A stretch of DNA of 64,000 nt from positions 283,917 through 347,916 of the forward strand of contig NZ_JAAZQL010000005.1 in the NCBI RefSeq assembly GCF_012275515.1. Direction: 5' to 3'. The translations under genes were made by a program, and so were the position numbers. The notes beneath the pieces are model-generated. The model did not search any database, was not told where the DNA came from, and saw only the letters and a list, made by a program, of their open reading frames with translations. This document shows, in pieces, positions 34,385 to 43,412 of the stretch; positions within the stretch are counted from its first letter, which is position 1; the number at the start of each line of letters is the position of its first letter. The stretch is from Novosphingobium sp. SG707 (GTDB lineage Bacteria > Pseudomonadota > Alphaproteobacteria > Sphingomonadales > Sphingomonadaceae).

Positions 34385-34846
34385 TCAGCCCCGCGCCAAT
34401 GCCGCGCGCAGGCCCGCAGGCATGACAAGCGCGGCCAGAACCACCGCCCAGACCAGCTTGGCCGCCAGCGCGCCGCCCCAAGGCAATTGTTCCAGCCCCA
34501 GCGCGAAAAGCAGGCCGCCAGAGATCGCCACCCCGGCCGCCGCGCCGCCCACCGCCATCAGGAGCGAACGCAGCAGCAGGCCCGAGGGCAGAGGCGAGGC
34601 CGCCGCCACCGCCGCCACCCGCTCGCTGCGCAGTGCCTTGCCCGCCAGCGCGCCCGGCACCAGACTGGCCATCAGCCCGATCATGAAACCCTGCGGCACA
34701 AAGTCGAACACATAGGCCCCGATGCCCCAGACCGGCACCGGCGCTCCGCTGCGCCCAAAGGCCACGAGAAAGAAGCCCAGCGTGAGCATGGTGTTGATCA
34801 CCACGCTCACCCCGGTTTCGCGGCGGATATAGGCCGCTGGGTTCAC
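34385..34846 (-). CDS. Small integral membrane protein of unknown function
   Basis: A 153-residue protein with four predicted membrane segments (about 14-31, 41-64, 86-112, 118-146). I do not recognise the family. The start is GTG at 34846, overlapping the GH106 stop (GTGA), so it is translationally coupled to the rhamnosidase. It might help transport or tether a product, but there is no direct evidence. Confidence 0.75.
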   Translation of the reverse strand: MNPAAYIRRETGVSVVINTMLTLGFFLVAFGRSGAPVPVWGIGAYVFDFVPQGFMIGLMASLVPGALAGKALRSERVAAVAAASPLPSGLLLRSLLMAVGGAAAGVAISGGLLFALGLEQLPWGGALAAKLVWAVVLAALVMPAGLRAALARG

Positions 34847-37800
34847 TTCACTTGGCCCTCAACCACCACAGGCCCGATCAGGCCCGAGGCGCGCAGCGGC
34901 GCATCCGCGCGATAAGTGGGCATGGTGGTAAAGGTCACAGGCTTGGCCCCCGGTTGCTTGTCGCCGATCAGGCGGTTGATCCACAGGTTCGCCACGCGGA
35001 CCTCGATGTGGTTCTTGCCAGCCTTCACCGCGCCCGACAAGTCCACCCGATAGGGCGCATGCCAGACCATGCCGACATCCTTGCCATTGACGCTGACCTG
35101 CGCCACCTCGCGCAGATCGCCGAGGTTGAGCCAGAGCGGCTGCCCCGCCTCCCACCCCTTGGGCGCGGCAAAATCCTTGGCATAGGTGGCCACGCCCGAG
35201 AAATGGGCAATCCCGGCATCGGCGTTTTCATTCAGGGGCTGCAGCTTGGGCAGCACCGCATTGGCCGGCGCCCCGCGACCCGGCTGGAACGCAACATTCC
35301 ATGCGCCGTCCAGCGTGAGCAGCGGCGCGGGCACCAGCTTCTTGATCATCATGCCATCGGCAGGCGCGGGCTTGCGGAACACGACATGCACCGATTCCTC
35401 GCCCGCCAGCGACATGGCGATCACCGTCTCGCCATTGACGATGCGATAGCTGACCGGTTCGAACGTGCCGGTTTCGGCATGCCACAATTCGGGCGCCTTG
35501 CCGGTGACACGGAAATGGGCCTCGAATGTCTCGTCGCGTTCCTTGCGGTTCACAAGGAAGTAGCTGTCGCCCGCATCCCAGCGCCGGTGGAGGAAGGGCA
35601 CCTCGGCATCCGCCGCCCCGCCGACCATGCGGAAATCGGAACCCACGCCCGCCTTGGCCAGCGCGGCCTCGACATCGCCGCTGGCGATCACGCGGCCCTT
35701 GCCGACCGCTGCCTCGCCCGTGCCGGGCCAGAGCCGCGCCACCAGCGCCTTGTAATCGGCACTGTCCTTGTCGCTCAGACTGGGCGTGCCCTCGGGCGCC
35801 AGACCGATGATCGTCGCGCCCCCTTCGGCCAGAGCGGCGATGCGGTGCAGCGCCGCCAGCGTCATCCGCCGCGACGACCCGCCCAGATACAGCGCCCGGT
35901 AACGCGCCCCGCCCTTGGAGACGATTTCAGCCCCATCATTGCTCAGCGCACCCACCAGAGCGTCGAAATTGACGAAATCATAGGCATGGGTGCTGGGCGC
36001 ATCACCCACGCGCTTGTCGCCATACAGGCCCGTCAGTGGCGCTTCCTCGCCATAGAAATAGCCGACATCGGCCACATTGCGCCCGTTTTGCAGCATCAGT
36101 GAGTTGCGCGACAGATAATCGACCCAGGTCTTGGCCAGCGGCGCCCATGCCTCGTGCCGGTTGAAGAACTGGCCAAAGATCATCAGCGAGAGGCCCGGCA
36201 CCTTGTCATCGACCGGCTGGTGGACGCTGGTGTGGACCACCGGGCGGTTCACACCCGTGACAAATTCGGTGTCGATCACATGCTTCAAGGTGCGCGGCGA
36301 ATCCGCCCAGTAGTTGAGCGCCGAGGTCATGCTCTCGGCGGCCACCAGATTTTGCCCATAGATATGCGCGACGCTCGCCGCGCCCTTCATATCGGCCAGA
36401 TAGGAGGGGTTGGGCCCGTCCTTTTGCGTAAAGGTCCAAAGCGCGGCCATCGGAATATCGGCATGGGTGCGCATCGACATATCGTCGCCAAGACTCGGGC
36501 GGTGATCTTCCAGCGCCTCGCCATAGACCTTCAGCCCCGCGCCATGCGCCTTGGCGGCCACCGTGCCGTAATGCTCGGACGCCATCAGATCGCCCAGCGT
36601 GCGGCGCCAGTCATAGAGGAACTTGTCGCTCTCCTCACGGCTGCCCACCAGCGCGCCCGTCAGCGCGGGCAGCCAGGGCGTGGCGTCATAGCCGCGCAAA
36701 GCCTTGAACTGGAACAGCATCTTGGGCGTCCAGTTGGCCGCGCCCACCTCGATGGAATCGGTCAGGATCGCCCGCACGCCATGTGCGCCCATCATGTCGG
36801 CCCCGGCGGCATCGCGATACATGCCGAGGTAATGGTCCATATAGCGGCCCACCGCATCGCCATCGAACTTGTCCACTTCAAGGCCGGTGGCCTCGGGCGG
36901 GGCGGGATGGTTGGTCGTGCCCAGCAAGGAGGAACCCAGACGGATGATCCGCCATTGCTGACCCTTGGGCAGGGCGGGGGCCTTCCATTCCAGCGAGCCA
37001 TCGGCCTGCATCAGGCTGGTCAGATTGACCACCTGCGCCGCCGGAGCGCCGGTCGCGCCATCGGTCGGATTGGTCAGCGCGTAATAATCATGCGCCAGCG
37101 CAAAGCCCGACTTGGTTTCCGACAGATTGACCTTGGCCTCGCCCGACAGGCTGAACTGGCCCAATTGCCACGGCTTGTCCTCGCCGCCCAGCATGGCGAA
37201 CAGGCCGGGGATTTCCACGCCTTCGGCAGGCGCGCCCATGTTCGAGGATGTCGACGTCAGAGGGTTGAGCACAAGGCGGAAGAATTTGGCCGTGACGGGG
37301 GCAAAGCTGATGGTGGTGGGCACGTCATTCACGGTGAAATGCGTGATCCCGCGCCAGTTCTGGCCGTCATCGCTGGCCTCCAGCACGGGATCGACCGTGG
37401 GGCCGCGGAACATGACCTTGGCGCCGGGCACAAAGACCGTGGCGCTGCGCATCGTCTGGGGCGCGTCATAGGCATAAACGACGCTGCCCGGCGCGCTCGG
37501 CTTGCCGCGCGGCACGGCAAGGCCGGCATTGGGGTTGTCATCGGACAGCGGCGCGGCATCGACCGGCTTACCATCGACGCTGGCCTTGGGCGCGGCGGTG
37601 GCGGCGATGGTCACCGGCATGGCCACCACGGCCACGTCGCCATAATAGGCGGGCACGGCCTCGGGCTTGTGGCCGCTGGCGATATCGTCAAAGGCCAGCC
37701 CCTTGGCCATGCCCTGATAGGGGCCGGTGACCGAAGGCGGGGCGGCGATCTTGCCCTTGAACAGCTTGCCCGGTGCGGCGATGGTCTCGCTCCACACCAG

Positions 37801-38250
37801 TTTCTTCAGCCCATCCTCAGGCTTGACCCAAGGCCCGCCCGTCTCGCTCCAGCCCGGCGAGGCGGCGATGGCCAGTTCCAGCCCGTTGCGCTCGGCTTCC
37901 TGCGCGGCAAAGCGGAAGGCGTCTTTCCACTCGGGCGTCATATAGACGAGGCGCTTGTCCACCACCTGGGGCGTGTTGAGATTGACGTCGAAATTCTGGA
38001 GGCCGCCGATGCCGACAGCCTTCATCCACGCCATATCCTTGGCGATGCCGTCCTTGGTGATGTTGCCGTTCATCCAGTGCCACCACACGCGGGGGCGGGC
38101 CTCGGCGGGCGGATCGCGGAACTGGGTTTCCAGATCGGGTGTGCTCTGGGCGTGAACGGGCAGGGCAATCGGCGCGCAGGCGGCAATCAGCGCCATGCGC
38201 AGTGCGCGGACAGAAGGGCGCAGCGCGCGGACGGAAGGCTTGGTGGCCAT
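34843..38250 (-). CDS. Exported GH106-like alpha-L-rhamnosidase
   Basis: A 1135-residue secreted glycoside hydrolase. The N-terminal signal region includes an arginine-rich duplication and a hydrophobic stretch ending at PVHAQS. The mature start, FRDPPAEARPRVWWHWMNGNITKDGI, is characteristic of GH106-type alpha-L-rhamnosidases, as are the TIM-barrel segments (VKPEDGLKKLVWSE, DSIEVGAANW, KVYGEALEDH) and a C-terminal galactose-binding beta-sandwich (VSVNGKDVGMVWHAPYRVDL). It removes terminal L-rhamnose from plant glycosides. ATG at 38250 follows GGGGGAG. It adjoins the rhamnose catabolic genes, directly matching product to pathway. Confidence 0.9.
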   Translation of the reverse strand: MATKPSVRALRPSVRALRMALIAACAPIALPVHAQSTPDLETQFRDPPAEARPRVWWHWMNGNITKDGIAKDMAWMKAVGIGGLQNFDVNLNTPQVVDKRLVYMTPEWKDAFRFAAQEAERNGLELAIAASPGWSETGGPWVKPEDGLKKLVWSETIAAPGKLFKGKIAAPPSVTGPYQGMAKGLAFDDIASGHKPEAVPAYYGDVAVVAMPVTIAATAAPKASVDGKPVDAAPLSDDNPNAGLAVPRGKPSAPGSVVYAYDAPQTMRSATVFVPGAKVMFRGPTVDPVLEASDDGQNWRGITHFTVNDVPTTISFAPVTAKFFRLVLNPLTSTSSNMGAPAEGVEIPGLFAMLGGEDKPWQLGQFSLSGEAKVNLSETKSGFALAHDYYALTNPTDGATGAPAAQVVNLTSLMQADGSLEWKAPALPKGQQWRIIRLGSSLLGTTNHPAPPEATGLEVDKFDGDAVGRYMDHYLGMYRDAAGADMMGAHGVRAILTDSIEVGAANWTPKMLFQFKALRGYDATPWLPALTGALVGSREESDKFLYDWRRTLGDLMASEHYGTVAAKAHGAGLKVYGEALEDHRPSLGDDMSMRTHADIPMAALWTFTQKDGPNPSYLADMKGAASVAHIYGQNLVAAESMTSALNYWADSPRTLKHVIDTEFVTGVNRPVVHTSVHQPVDDKVPGLSLMIFGQFFNRHEAWAPLAKTWVDYLSRNSLMLQNGRNVADVGYFYGEEAPLTGLYGDKRVGDAPSTHAYDFVNFDALVGALSNDGAEIVSKGGARYRALYLGGSSRRMTLAALHRIAALAEGGATIIGLAPEGTPSLSDKDSADYKALVARLWPGTGEAAVGKGRVIASGDVEAALAKAGVGSDFRMVGGAADAEVPFLHRRWDAGDSYFLVNRKERDETFEAHFRVTGKAPELWHAETGTFEPVSYRIVNGETVIAMSLAGEESVHVVFRKPAPADGMMIKKLVPAPLLTLDGAWNVAFQPGRGAPANAVLPKLQPLNENADAGIAHFSGVATYAKDFAAPKGWEAGQPLWLNLGDLREVAQVSVNGKDVGMVWHAPYRVDLSGAVKAGKNHIEVRVANLWINRLIGDKQPGAKPVTFTTMPTYRADAPLRASGLIGPVVVEGQVK
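38197..38238 (-). repeat. 21-nt tandem duplication in the GH106 signal region
   Basis: Two adjacent 21-nt copies (38197-38217 and 38218-38238) with two mismatches encode PSVRALR twice in succession at the N-terminus of the rhamnosidase. The frame is kept, lengthening the basic n-region of the signal peptide. Confidence 0.85.
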
Positions 38251-38313
38251 GATTTTACATCTCCCCCGAGAAGTGGTTTGATAATGAGGCAAGGTTTTGA
38301 AAGTATAAGGCAA

Positions 38314-38357
38314 AACGCCCGCGGCCATCTCTCTATGGGAGACAGTCCACGGGCGTT
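38314..38357 (-). terminator. Terminator of rhaI
   Basis: Stem AACGCCCG/CGGGCGTT, with additional GG/CC pairs after one mismatch and an imperfect inner stem (TCTCTATGGGAGA). On the minus strand it is followed by TTTTGCC. It lies between rhaI and the GH106 gene, which therefore needs its own promoter in 38251-38313. Confidence 0.7.
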
Positions 38358-38386
38358 GCCGTCAGGTCAATCGCAAAAAGCGCGGA

Positions 38387-39679
38387 TCATACGATCCCGG
38401 CGCCAAGGCCGACGGGTTTGCGTTCCTGCGCCTTGCGGGCGCGGTATCCGCTGGCGCGATAGGCGGCCAGAACGTCAATCGCGCCGCCCGCTTCCACACG
38501 GGCCATGGCCAGGATCGGGGCCACATCGACGTTATAGGCGCGGCGCAGGGCCTGAAACGCCATCATCGTGTCATTGGCTTCCTGCGCGCCGTGGAGAGCG
38601 GCGCGGTCCACCAGCGACGCCTTGGCAAAACAGGCGGCGATGGCTTCAGCGGAGGACAGCATGGATTCAATCGGATCGGTCACATTGTGCGACTGGTCGA
38701 TCATATAGGACGGGTTGAACCCATCGCGCGGATTGGCTTCGGCCTCGGCCAGTTCGTTGAAGACGAGGAAGAGCTGGTGCGGGTTGATCGAGCCGCTGTC
38801 CAGATCGTCGTCGCCATACTTGCTGTCGTTGAAGTGGAAGCCGCCCAGCTTGCCGAAGCGGTGGAGGCGGGCCACGATCTGTTCGATGTTGACGTTGGGC
38901 GCATGGTGGCCAAGGTCGACAAGGCACTTGCAACGCTCGCCGATCGTCTGGGCCGCAAGGATCGAGCTGCCCCAGTCGGAAATGACGGTCGAATAGAAGG
39001 CCGGTTCAAACATCTTGTGTTCGAGCAGCATCCGCCAGTCGCCGGGCAGGGCGGCATAGATCTGCGATGCGGCGTCGAGATAACGGTCGAGGCTGCGGGC
39101 GAAATCCTGCTGACCCGGAAAATTGGTGCCGTCGCCAACCCAGACGGTCAGGTCTTTGCTGCCCAATTGCTGGCCGATTTCGATGCATTCGATGTTGTGG
39201 TCGACCGCCTGTTGACGCGCGCCTGCGTCCTGCGAGGAGAGCGAGCCATTGGCATAGGTGTGGGCCTGACCCACCTGATCCTGAAACGTGTTGCTGTTCA
39301 CCGCGTCCCAGCCAAGGCCGAGCTGCGAGGCTTCCTCGCGCAGGGCCTTGTAGTCGGCAACCTTGTCCCACGGGAAATGGGGCGAGACGCGTGGCGTCAC
39401 GGTGGAAAGCTGGTTGATGACCGAGCAGTCCTCCAACTTTTCGTGGATATTGGTCGGCTCGCCCGGAATGGGGAACTTGGCGAAACGCGTGCCCCCGCGC
39501 CCCGCGCCCCACGAAGGGACGGCTACCGAGAAACCGGCGACGCGCTTCTTGATGGCGTCAATGTCGATGCCGGTGCGGGCCAGCTTGCGGCCCAGCGCTT
39601 CGTAATCCTCATGCAGGGCCTCAAGCCCCTTGGCATTGTGTTCCGCGATCAGGTCGGCGGAAATAGGCAGATTGCTCAT
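38387..39679 (-). CDS. rhaI: L-rhamnose isomerase
   Basis: A 430-residue cytosolic TIM-barrel isomerase converting L-rhamnose to L-rhamnulose, of the Pseudomonas stutzeri RhaI type. Metal-site regions are visible: Glu in LLEHKMFEP, Asp and His in LVDLGHHAPN, His and Asp in GGFHFNDSKYGDDD, plus SWGAGRGGTRF near residue 57. I chose the ATG at 39679 (GGGAGAGG 7 nt upstream). The long frame to 40195 is a shadow of the aldolase gene. It lies 23 nt after the aldolase/dehydrogenase gene in the rha operon. Confidence 0.95.
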   Translation of the reverse strand: MSNLPISADLIAEHNAKGLEALHEDYEALGRKLARTGIDIDAIKKRVAGFSVAVPSWGAGRGGTRFAKFPIPGEPTNIHEKLEDCSVINQLSTVTPRVSPHFPWDKVADYKALREEASQLGLGWDAVNSNTFQDQVGQAHTYANGSLSSQDAGARQQAVDHNIECIEIGQQLGSKDLTVWVGDGTNFPGQQDFARSLDRYLDAASQIYAALPGDWRMLLEHKMFEPAFYSTVISDWGSSILAAQTIGERCKCLVDLGHHAPNVNIEQIVARLHRFGKLGGFHFNDSKYGDDDLDSGSINPHQLFLVFNELAEAEANPRDGFNPSYMIDQSHNVTDPIESMLSSAEAIAACFAKASLVDRAALHGAQEANDTMMAFQALRRAYNVDVAPILAMARVEAGGAIDVLAAYRASGYRARKAQERKPVGLGAGIV

Positions 39680-39702
39680 GATAAATCCTCTCCCAGATCC
39701 GA

Positions 39703-41796
39703 TCAGCGCGTGAAGGCCTGAACGTTGCCCGCGTCCACATTGATCATGTTGCCGGTCGATTTGGCCGAAGCATCCGAGCCAAGGAAATAGGCCGCTTCGG
39801 CAATGTCTTCGGGCAGCACATCGCGCTTGAGCATCGAGCGGTTGCGGTAATGCGCTTCCAGCTCTTCGCCAGCATCGATCTTGTTCGAGGCGGCGCGCTC
39901 CTTGCGCCAGTCGCCGTCCCAGATCTTGCTGCCCTTGATGACCGCATCGGGATTGACGATGTTGACGCGGATGCCTTCGCCCGCGCCTTCCAGCGCGAGG
40001 CAGCGGCCAAGGTGGTTGGCAGCAGCCTTGGCCGAAGCATAGGCCGAAGCACCGGCGGCGGCTGCCACGGCATTCTTCGAACCAATGAACACGAGGCTGG
40101 TGCCGCCCAGATCCTTCATACGCTTGAGCAGGCCCCAGGCATGCTTGGCGGTCAGGAAATAACCCTGCGCCAGCACGTCGAAGTTGCGATCCCACAGCTC
40201 GACCGTGGTCTGCTCGATCGGTGCCGAAGACGCAATGCCCGCATTGGCGACCACCACATCCAGCCCGCCGAATTCACGCGCCGCGGTGTCGAACGCGGCC
40301 TTGACCTGTGCTTCGTCGGTCACGTCGCAGGTGACGGCGCGGACAACGTCCTTGCCATATTGCTTGGCGAAACCGGCGCGGACTTCTTCCACGGCATTCG
40401 CATCACGGTCGGCCAGCACCACGCAGGCGCCCTCTTTCAAGAAGCGCGCAGCGGTCGCCGCGCCAATCCCGCCAGCGCCGCCGGTGACAAAGGCCACGCG
40501 GCCAACCTGCGGCTTGGGGGCGGGCATGCGCTGCAGCTTGGCTTCTTCGAGCAGCCAGTATTCGATGTCGAAGGCTTCCTGCTCGTCCAGAGCGATATAG
40601 TCGCCAATCGCTTCGGCGCCGCGCATCACGTTGATGGCGTTGCCATAAAATTCACCGGCCAGACGCGCGGTGGTCTTGTCGGTGGCAAAGGTGATGCGGC
40701 CAACGCCGGGCACCAGCACCACGACCGGGTTGGGATCGCGCATGGCGGGGCTGTTGGCGCGCTTGCAGCGTTCATAATAGGCGGCATAGAAATCGCGGTA
40801 GGCGCTGATCTTTTCGGCCAGATAGGCGTCGTCCTGCAGGCGCGCGGGATCGAGCGTCAGCGGCGCGATCTTGGTGCGCAGGAAGTGGTCGGGGCAGGAG
40901 GTGCCGAGCGCCGCCAGCTCTTCAAACTTGGCCGAACCAACGAATTCCAGCGCCTCGGCATCGTCCGAATAATGGCCCAGCTTGCGGCGCGCACCGGTCA
41001 TGAAACCACGCAGGCGGGGCATCAGGTCGGCGGCGATGGCGGCGCGCTCGGGGTTGGGGGCGACCACCTGACCGCCGAAGGCAGGCTTGCCCGCCATCTT
41101 GGCATTGAGATACTTGGCAGCGTCCGCAATCAGGCTGACGGTGTGCTCATAGCATTCCTTGGCGCTGTGGGCCCAGCAGATGATGCCATGGCTGGCCATC
41201 ATCACGCCCTGAACGCCGGGGTTGGCGCGCTGATAATCGCGCAGCATCGTGCCCAGCGTATAGCCCGGACGCTTCCACGGCAGCCAACCGATCTTGCCGC
41301 CCCAGATTTCCTTGGTCGCTGCTTCACCGCCCGAGGAGGCCGCCAGCGCGATGATCGCGTCCGGGTGAACGTGGTCAACATGGGCAAAAGGCAGCAGCGA
41401 GTGCAGCGGCGTGTCGATCGAGGCCGCGCGGCCGTTCAGGTTGAACGTGCAATGGGGCAGATAGCCGACCATCTTGTCGTCATCTTCCGGGCCATTGTAA
41501 TGCGCTTCCAGACCCAGCAGCTTTTCCTGATAAAGTGTGGAAAAGCCGTCGAGTTTCATCGAGCCGATGTCGCCACCCGAACCCTTAACCCACAGCACTT
41601 CGACAGTTTCACCGGTGAGAGGATCGGTGCCCGTCAGCTTGGCCGAAGTGTTGCCGCCGCCGAAATTGGTAACGGTCAGATCGCTGCCCAGCAGGTTGGA
41701 GCGATAGAGCAGCAGTTCTTCGGGGCTGAGGGTGGCGGCGTAGGCATCGTCCCAGCGGCTGGTGGGGACGGCAAAAGGAATCGCGGAGTTTGTCAC
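39703..41796 (-). CDS. rhaD: Bifunctional rhamnulose-1-phosphate aldolase/lactaldehyde dehydrogenase
   Basis: A 697-residue fusion. Residues 1 to about 400 are a class II aldolase (NFGGGNTSAKL, VKGSGGDIGSM, HVDHVHPDAIIALA zinc histidines). Residues about 430-697 are an SDR (VAFVTGGAGGIGAAT, VANAG, YASAK). Aldol cleavage of rhamnulose-1-phosphate gives DHAP and L-lactaldehyde, which the SDR part oxidises to L-lactate. The start is GTG at 41796 with GGGAG 9 nt upstream. It is transcribed divergently from the kinase gene, from a promoter with repeated CGATCAA elements. Confidence 0.95.
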   Translation of the reverse strand: MTNSAIPFAVPTSRWDDAYAATLSPEELLLYRSNLLGSDLTVTNFGGGNTSAKLTGTDPLTGETVEVLWVKGSGGDIGSMKLDGFSTLYQEKLLGLEAHYNGPEDDDKMVGYLPHCTFNLNGRAASIDTPLHSLLPFAHVDHVHPDAIIALAASSGGEAATKEIWGGKIGWLPWKRPGYTLGTMLRDYQRANPGVQGVMMASHGIICWAHSAKECYEHTVSLIADAAKYLNAKMAGKPAFGGQVVAPNPERAAIAADLMPRLRGFMTGARRKLGHYSDDAEALEFVGSAKFEELAALGTSCPDHFLRTKIAPLTLDPARLQDDAYLAEKISAYRDFYAAYYERCKRANSPAMRDPNPVVVLVPGVGRITFATDKTTARLAGEFYGNAINVMRGAEAIGDYIALDEQEAFDIEYWLLEEAKLQRMPAPKPQVGRVAFVTGGAGGIGAATAARFLKEGACVVLADRDANAVEEVRAGFAKQYGKDVVRAVTCDVTDEAQVKAAFDTAAREFGGLDVVVANAGIASSAPIEQTTVELWDRNFDVLAQGYFLTAKHAWGLLKRMKDLGGTSLVFIGSKNAVAAAAGASAYASAKAAANHLGRCLALEGAGEGIRVNIVNPDAVIKGSKIWDGDWRKERAASNKIDAGEELEAHYRNRSMLKRDVLPEDIAEAAYFLGSDASAKSTGNMINVDAGNVQAFTR

Positions 41797-41822
41797 GCAG
41801 ATATGCTCCCATGGGGGTCTGT

Positions 41823-41907
41823 TTGATCGGCCTCCTAACGAATCTGCTTCCCTTTGGCAATCAGATTCGATATTCAACAATCATAAACGATCAATCAAAC
41901 GATCAAT
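41823..41907. promoter_or_regulatory. Divergent rha promoter with repeated CGATCAA elements
   Basis: Two direct repeats AAACGATCAAT (41885-41895 and 41897-41907, 12-nt period) and an inverted TTGATCG (41823-41829) lie between rhaD and the kinase gene. DeoR-type regulators often bind such repeats, and a DeoR gene ends the operon at 45739, making this the likely operator of rhamnose control. Confidence 0.55.
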
Positions 41908-42035
41908 TTCGCACATGCAGCATGATTTCGCGCTTGCGGCGCGAACCGGAATAAGGCGCTATCGGGCGCGACAGGGAGAGCGTTCTGACACAGGTTTCTG
42001 AGCATCGGGGTTGGGCTCCAAAAGGTTGGGCCATT

Positions 42036-43412
42036 GTGATCGACATCGGCAAGACGATGTCGAAGATCACCCTGTGGTCGCGTGAGGGGCAATTGCTGGA
42101 CCGTCAGGTGCGCCCCAATGCGAAATGCGAGGAAGGCGGCATTGCGCGCCTTGATGCGGCGGGCATTGCCGATTGGGCCACGGGCGTGCTGCGCGGCCAT
42201 GCAGACAGCGGCGTCGAATATATCGTGCCGGTGGGGCATGGCGCAGGCTTTGCCGCGATCCTTGATGGCGCATTGGCCTTTGCCCCCATCGATTACGAGG
42301 CCGCCCCGCCGCAGGCCACGATGGACGCCTATCGCGCCGCCCGCTCGCCTTTTGCGCAGACCGGATCGCCTGCCCTGCCACAGGGGCTGAATTTCGGCGC
42401 CCATGTCTGGTGGGCTGGTGAGCTCTATCCCGATGCGATGGCGCGCGCCACGCTGGTGCCATGGGCGCAATATTGGGCATGGTGGCTTTCGGGCGTGGCG
42501 GCCAGCGAGGTCACCTCGCTGGGCTGCCATTCCGACCTGTGGAACCCGGACGCGGGAGACTGGTCCGATCTGGCCAAGGGGCAGGGTTGGGCCTGGCGTT
42601 TCGCCCCGGTCGTGAAGGCTGGCGATGTGCTGGGCACGATCAGCCCGGTGCTTGCCGCGGCCACAGGACTGCCGGAAACGGTGCGCGTCTTGGCGGGCCT
42701 GCACGATTCCAATGCAGCGCTGATGGCGGCGCGTGGTTTCACGGAAATCGCCCGTAACGAGGCAACCGTCCTGTCCACCGGCACATGGTTCATTGCCATG
42801 CGCCTGCCCGCCTCGCCCATCGCCACGGCCGACCTGCCCGAGGCGCGCGATTGTCTGGTCAATGTCGATGCCTATGGGCGGCCGGTTCCTTCGGCGCGTT
42901 TCATGGGCGGGCGTGAGATCGAGGCGCTGATCGAGATCGACACCCGCCGGGTGGACATCAAGCCGGATCAGCCCTTGCTCCTCGCTGCTGTCCCCGCCGT
43001 GCTGGCGTCGGGTGCAATGCATATGCCCACGCTGGCCCCCGGCTGCGGGCCTTATCCCGATGGGCAAGGCGGCTGGGTCAACCAACCCGACGACTGGTAC
43101 GAACGCCGCGCCGGGGCCTGCCTCTATGCCGCGCTGGTGGCGGATCAGGCGCTAGATCTGATCGGATCGGACGAACGCCTGCTGGTCGAGGGCCGCTTTG
43201 CCGAGGCCGAGGTCTTTGTCCGCGCGCTGGCCGCGCTGCGCCCCAAGACACAGGTTTTTGTTGGCAGCGCGCATAATGATGTCAGTTTCGGCGCGATCCG
43301 CCTGATCGATCCCGCGCTGATGCCCGAGGGCGAATTGCGCAGGATCGAGCCGCTGGACGCCGATCTCGACACCTATCGCAACCGCTGGCTGGCCCGGCTG
43401 GAGAGTCATTGA
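42036..43412 (+). CDS. rhaK: FGGY-family kinase, probable rhamnulokinase
   Basis: A protein of about 458 residues of the FGGY sugar kinase family: VIDIGKTMSKITLW ATP-site strand at the N-terminus, HDSNAALMAA, LSTGTWFIAM and a C-terminal GSAHNDVSFGAIRL. It phosphorylates L-rhamnulose at O1. The GTG at 42036 (AAAAGG 10 nt upstream) begins within the first beta strand. The frame stays open upstream and reads ...RGWAPKGWAI, and a CTG at 41985 after GGGAG could give a more natural N-terminus, so the start is uncertain. The stop overlaps lldD (TGATG). Confidence 0.88.
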   Translation: MIDIGKTMSKITLWSREGQLLDRQVRPNAKCEEGGIARLDAAGIADWATGVLRGHADSGVEYIVPVGHGAGFAAILDGALAFAPIDYEAAPPQATMDAYRAARSPFAQTGSPALPQGLNFGAHVWWAGELYPDAMARATLVPWAQYWAWWLSGVAASEVTSLGCHSDLWNPDAGDWSDLAKGQGWAWRFAPVVKAGDVLGTISPVLAAATGLPETVRVLAGLHDSNAALMAARGFTEIARNEATVLSTGTWFIAMRLPASPIATADLPEARDCLVNVDAYGRPVPSARFMGGREIEALIEIDTRRVDIKPDQPLLLAAVPAVLASGAMHMPTLAPGCGPYPDGQGGWVNQPDDWYERRAGACLYAALVADQALDLIGSDERLLVEGRFAEAEVFVRALAALRPKTQVFVGSAHNDVSFGAIRLIDPALMPEGELRRIEPLDADLDTYRNRWLARLESH

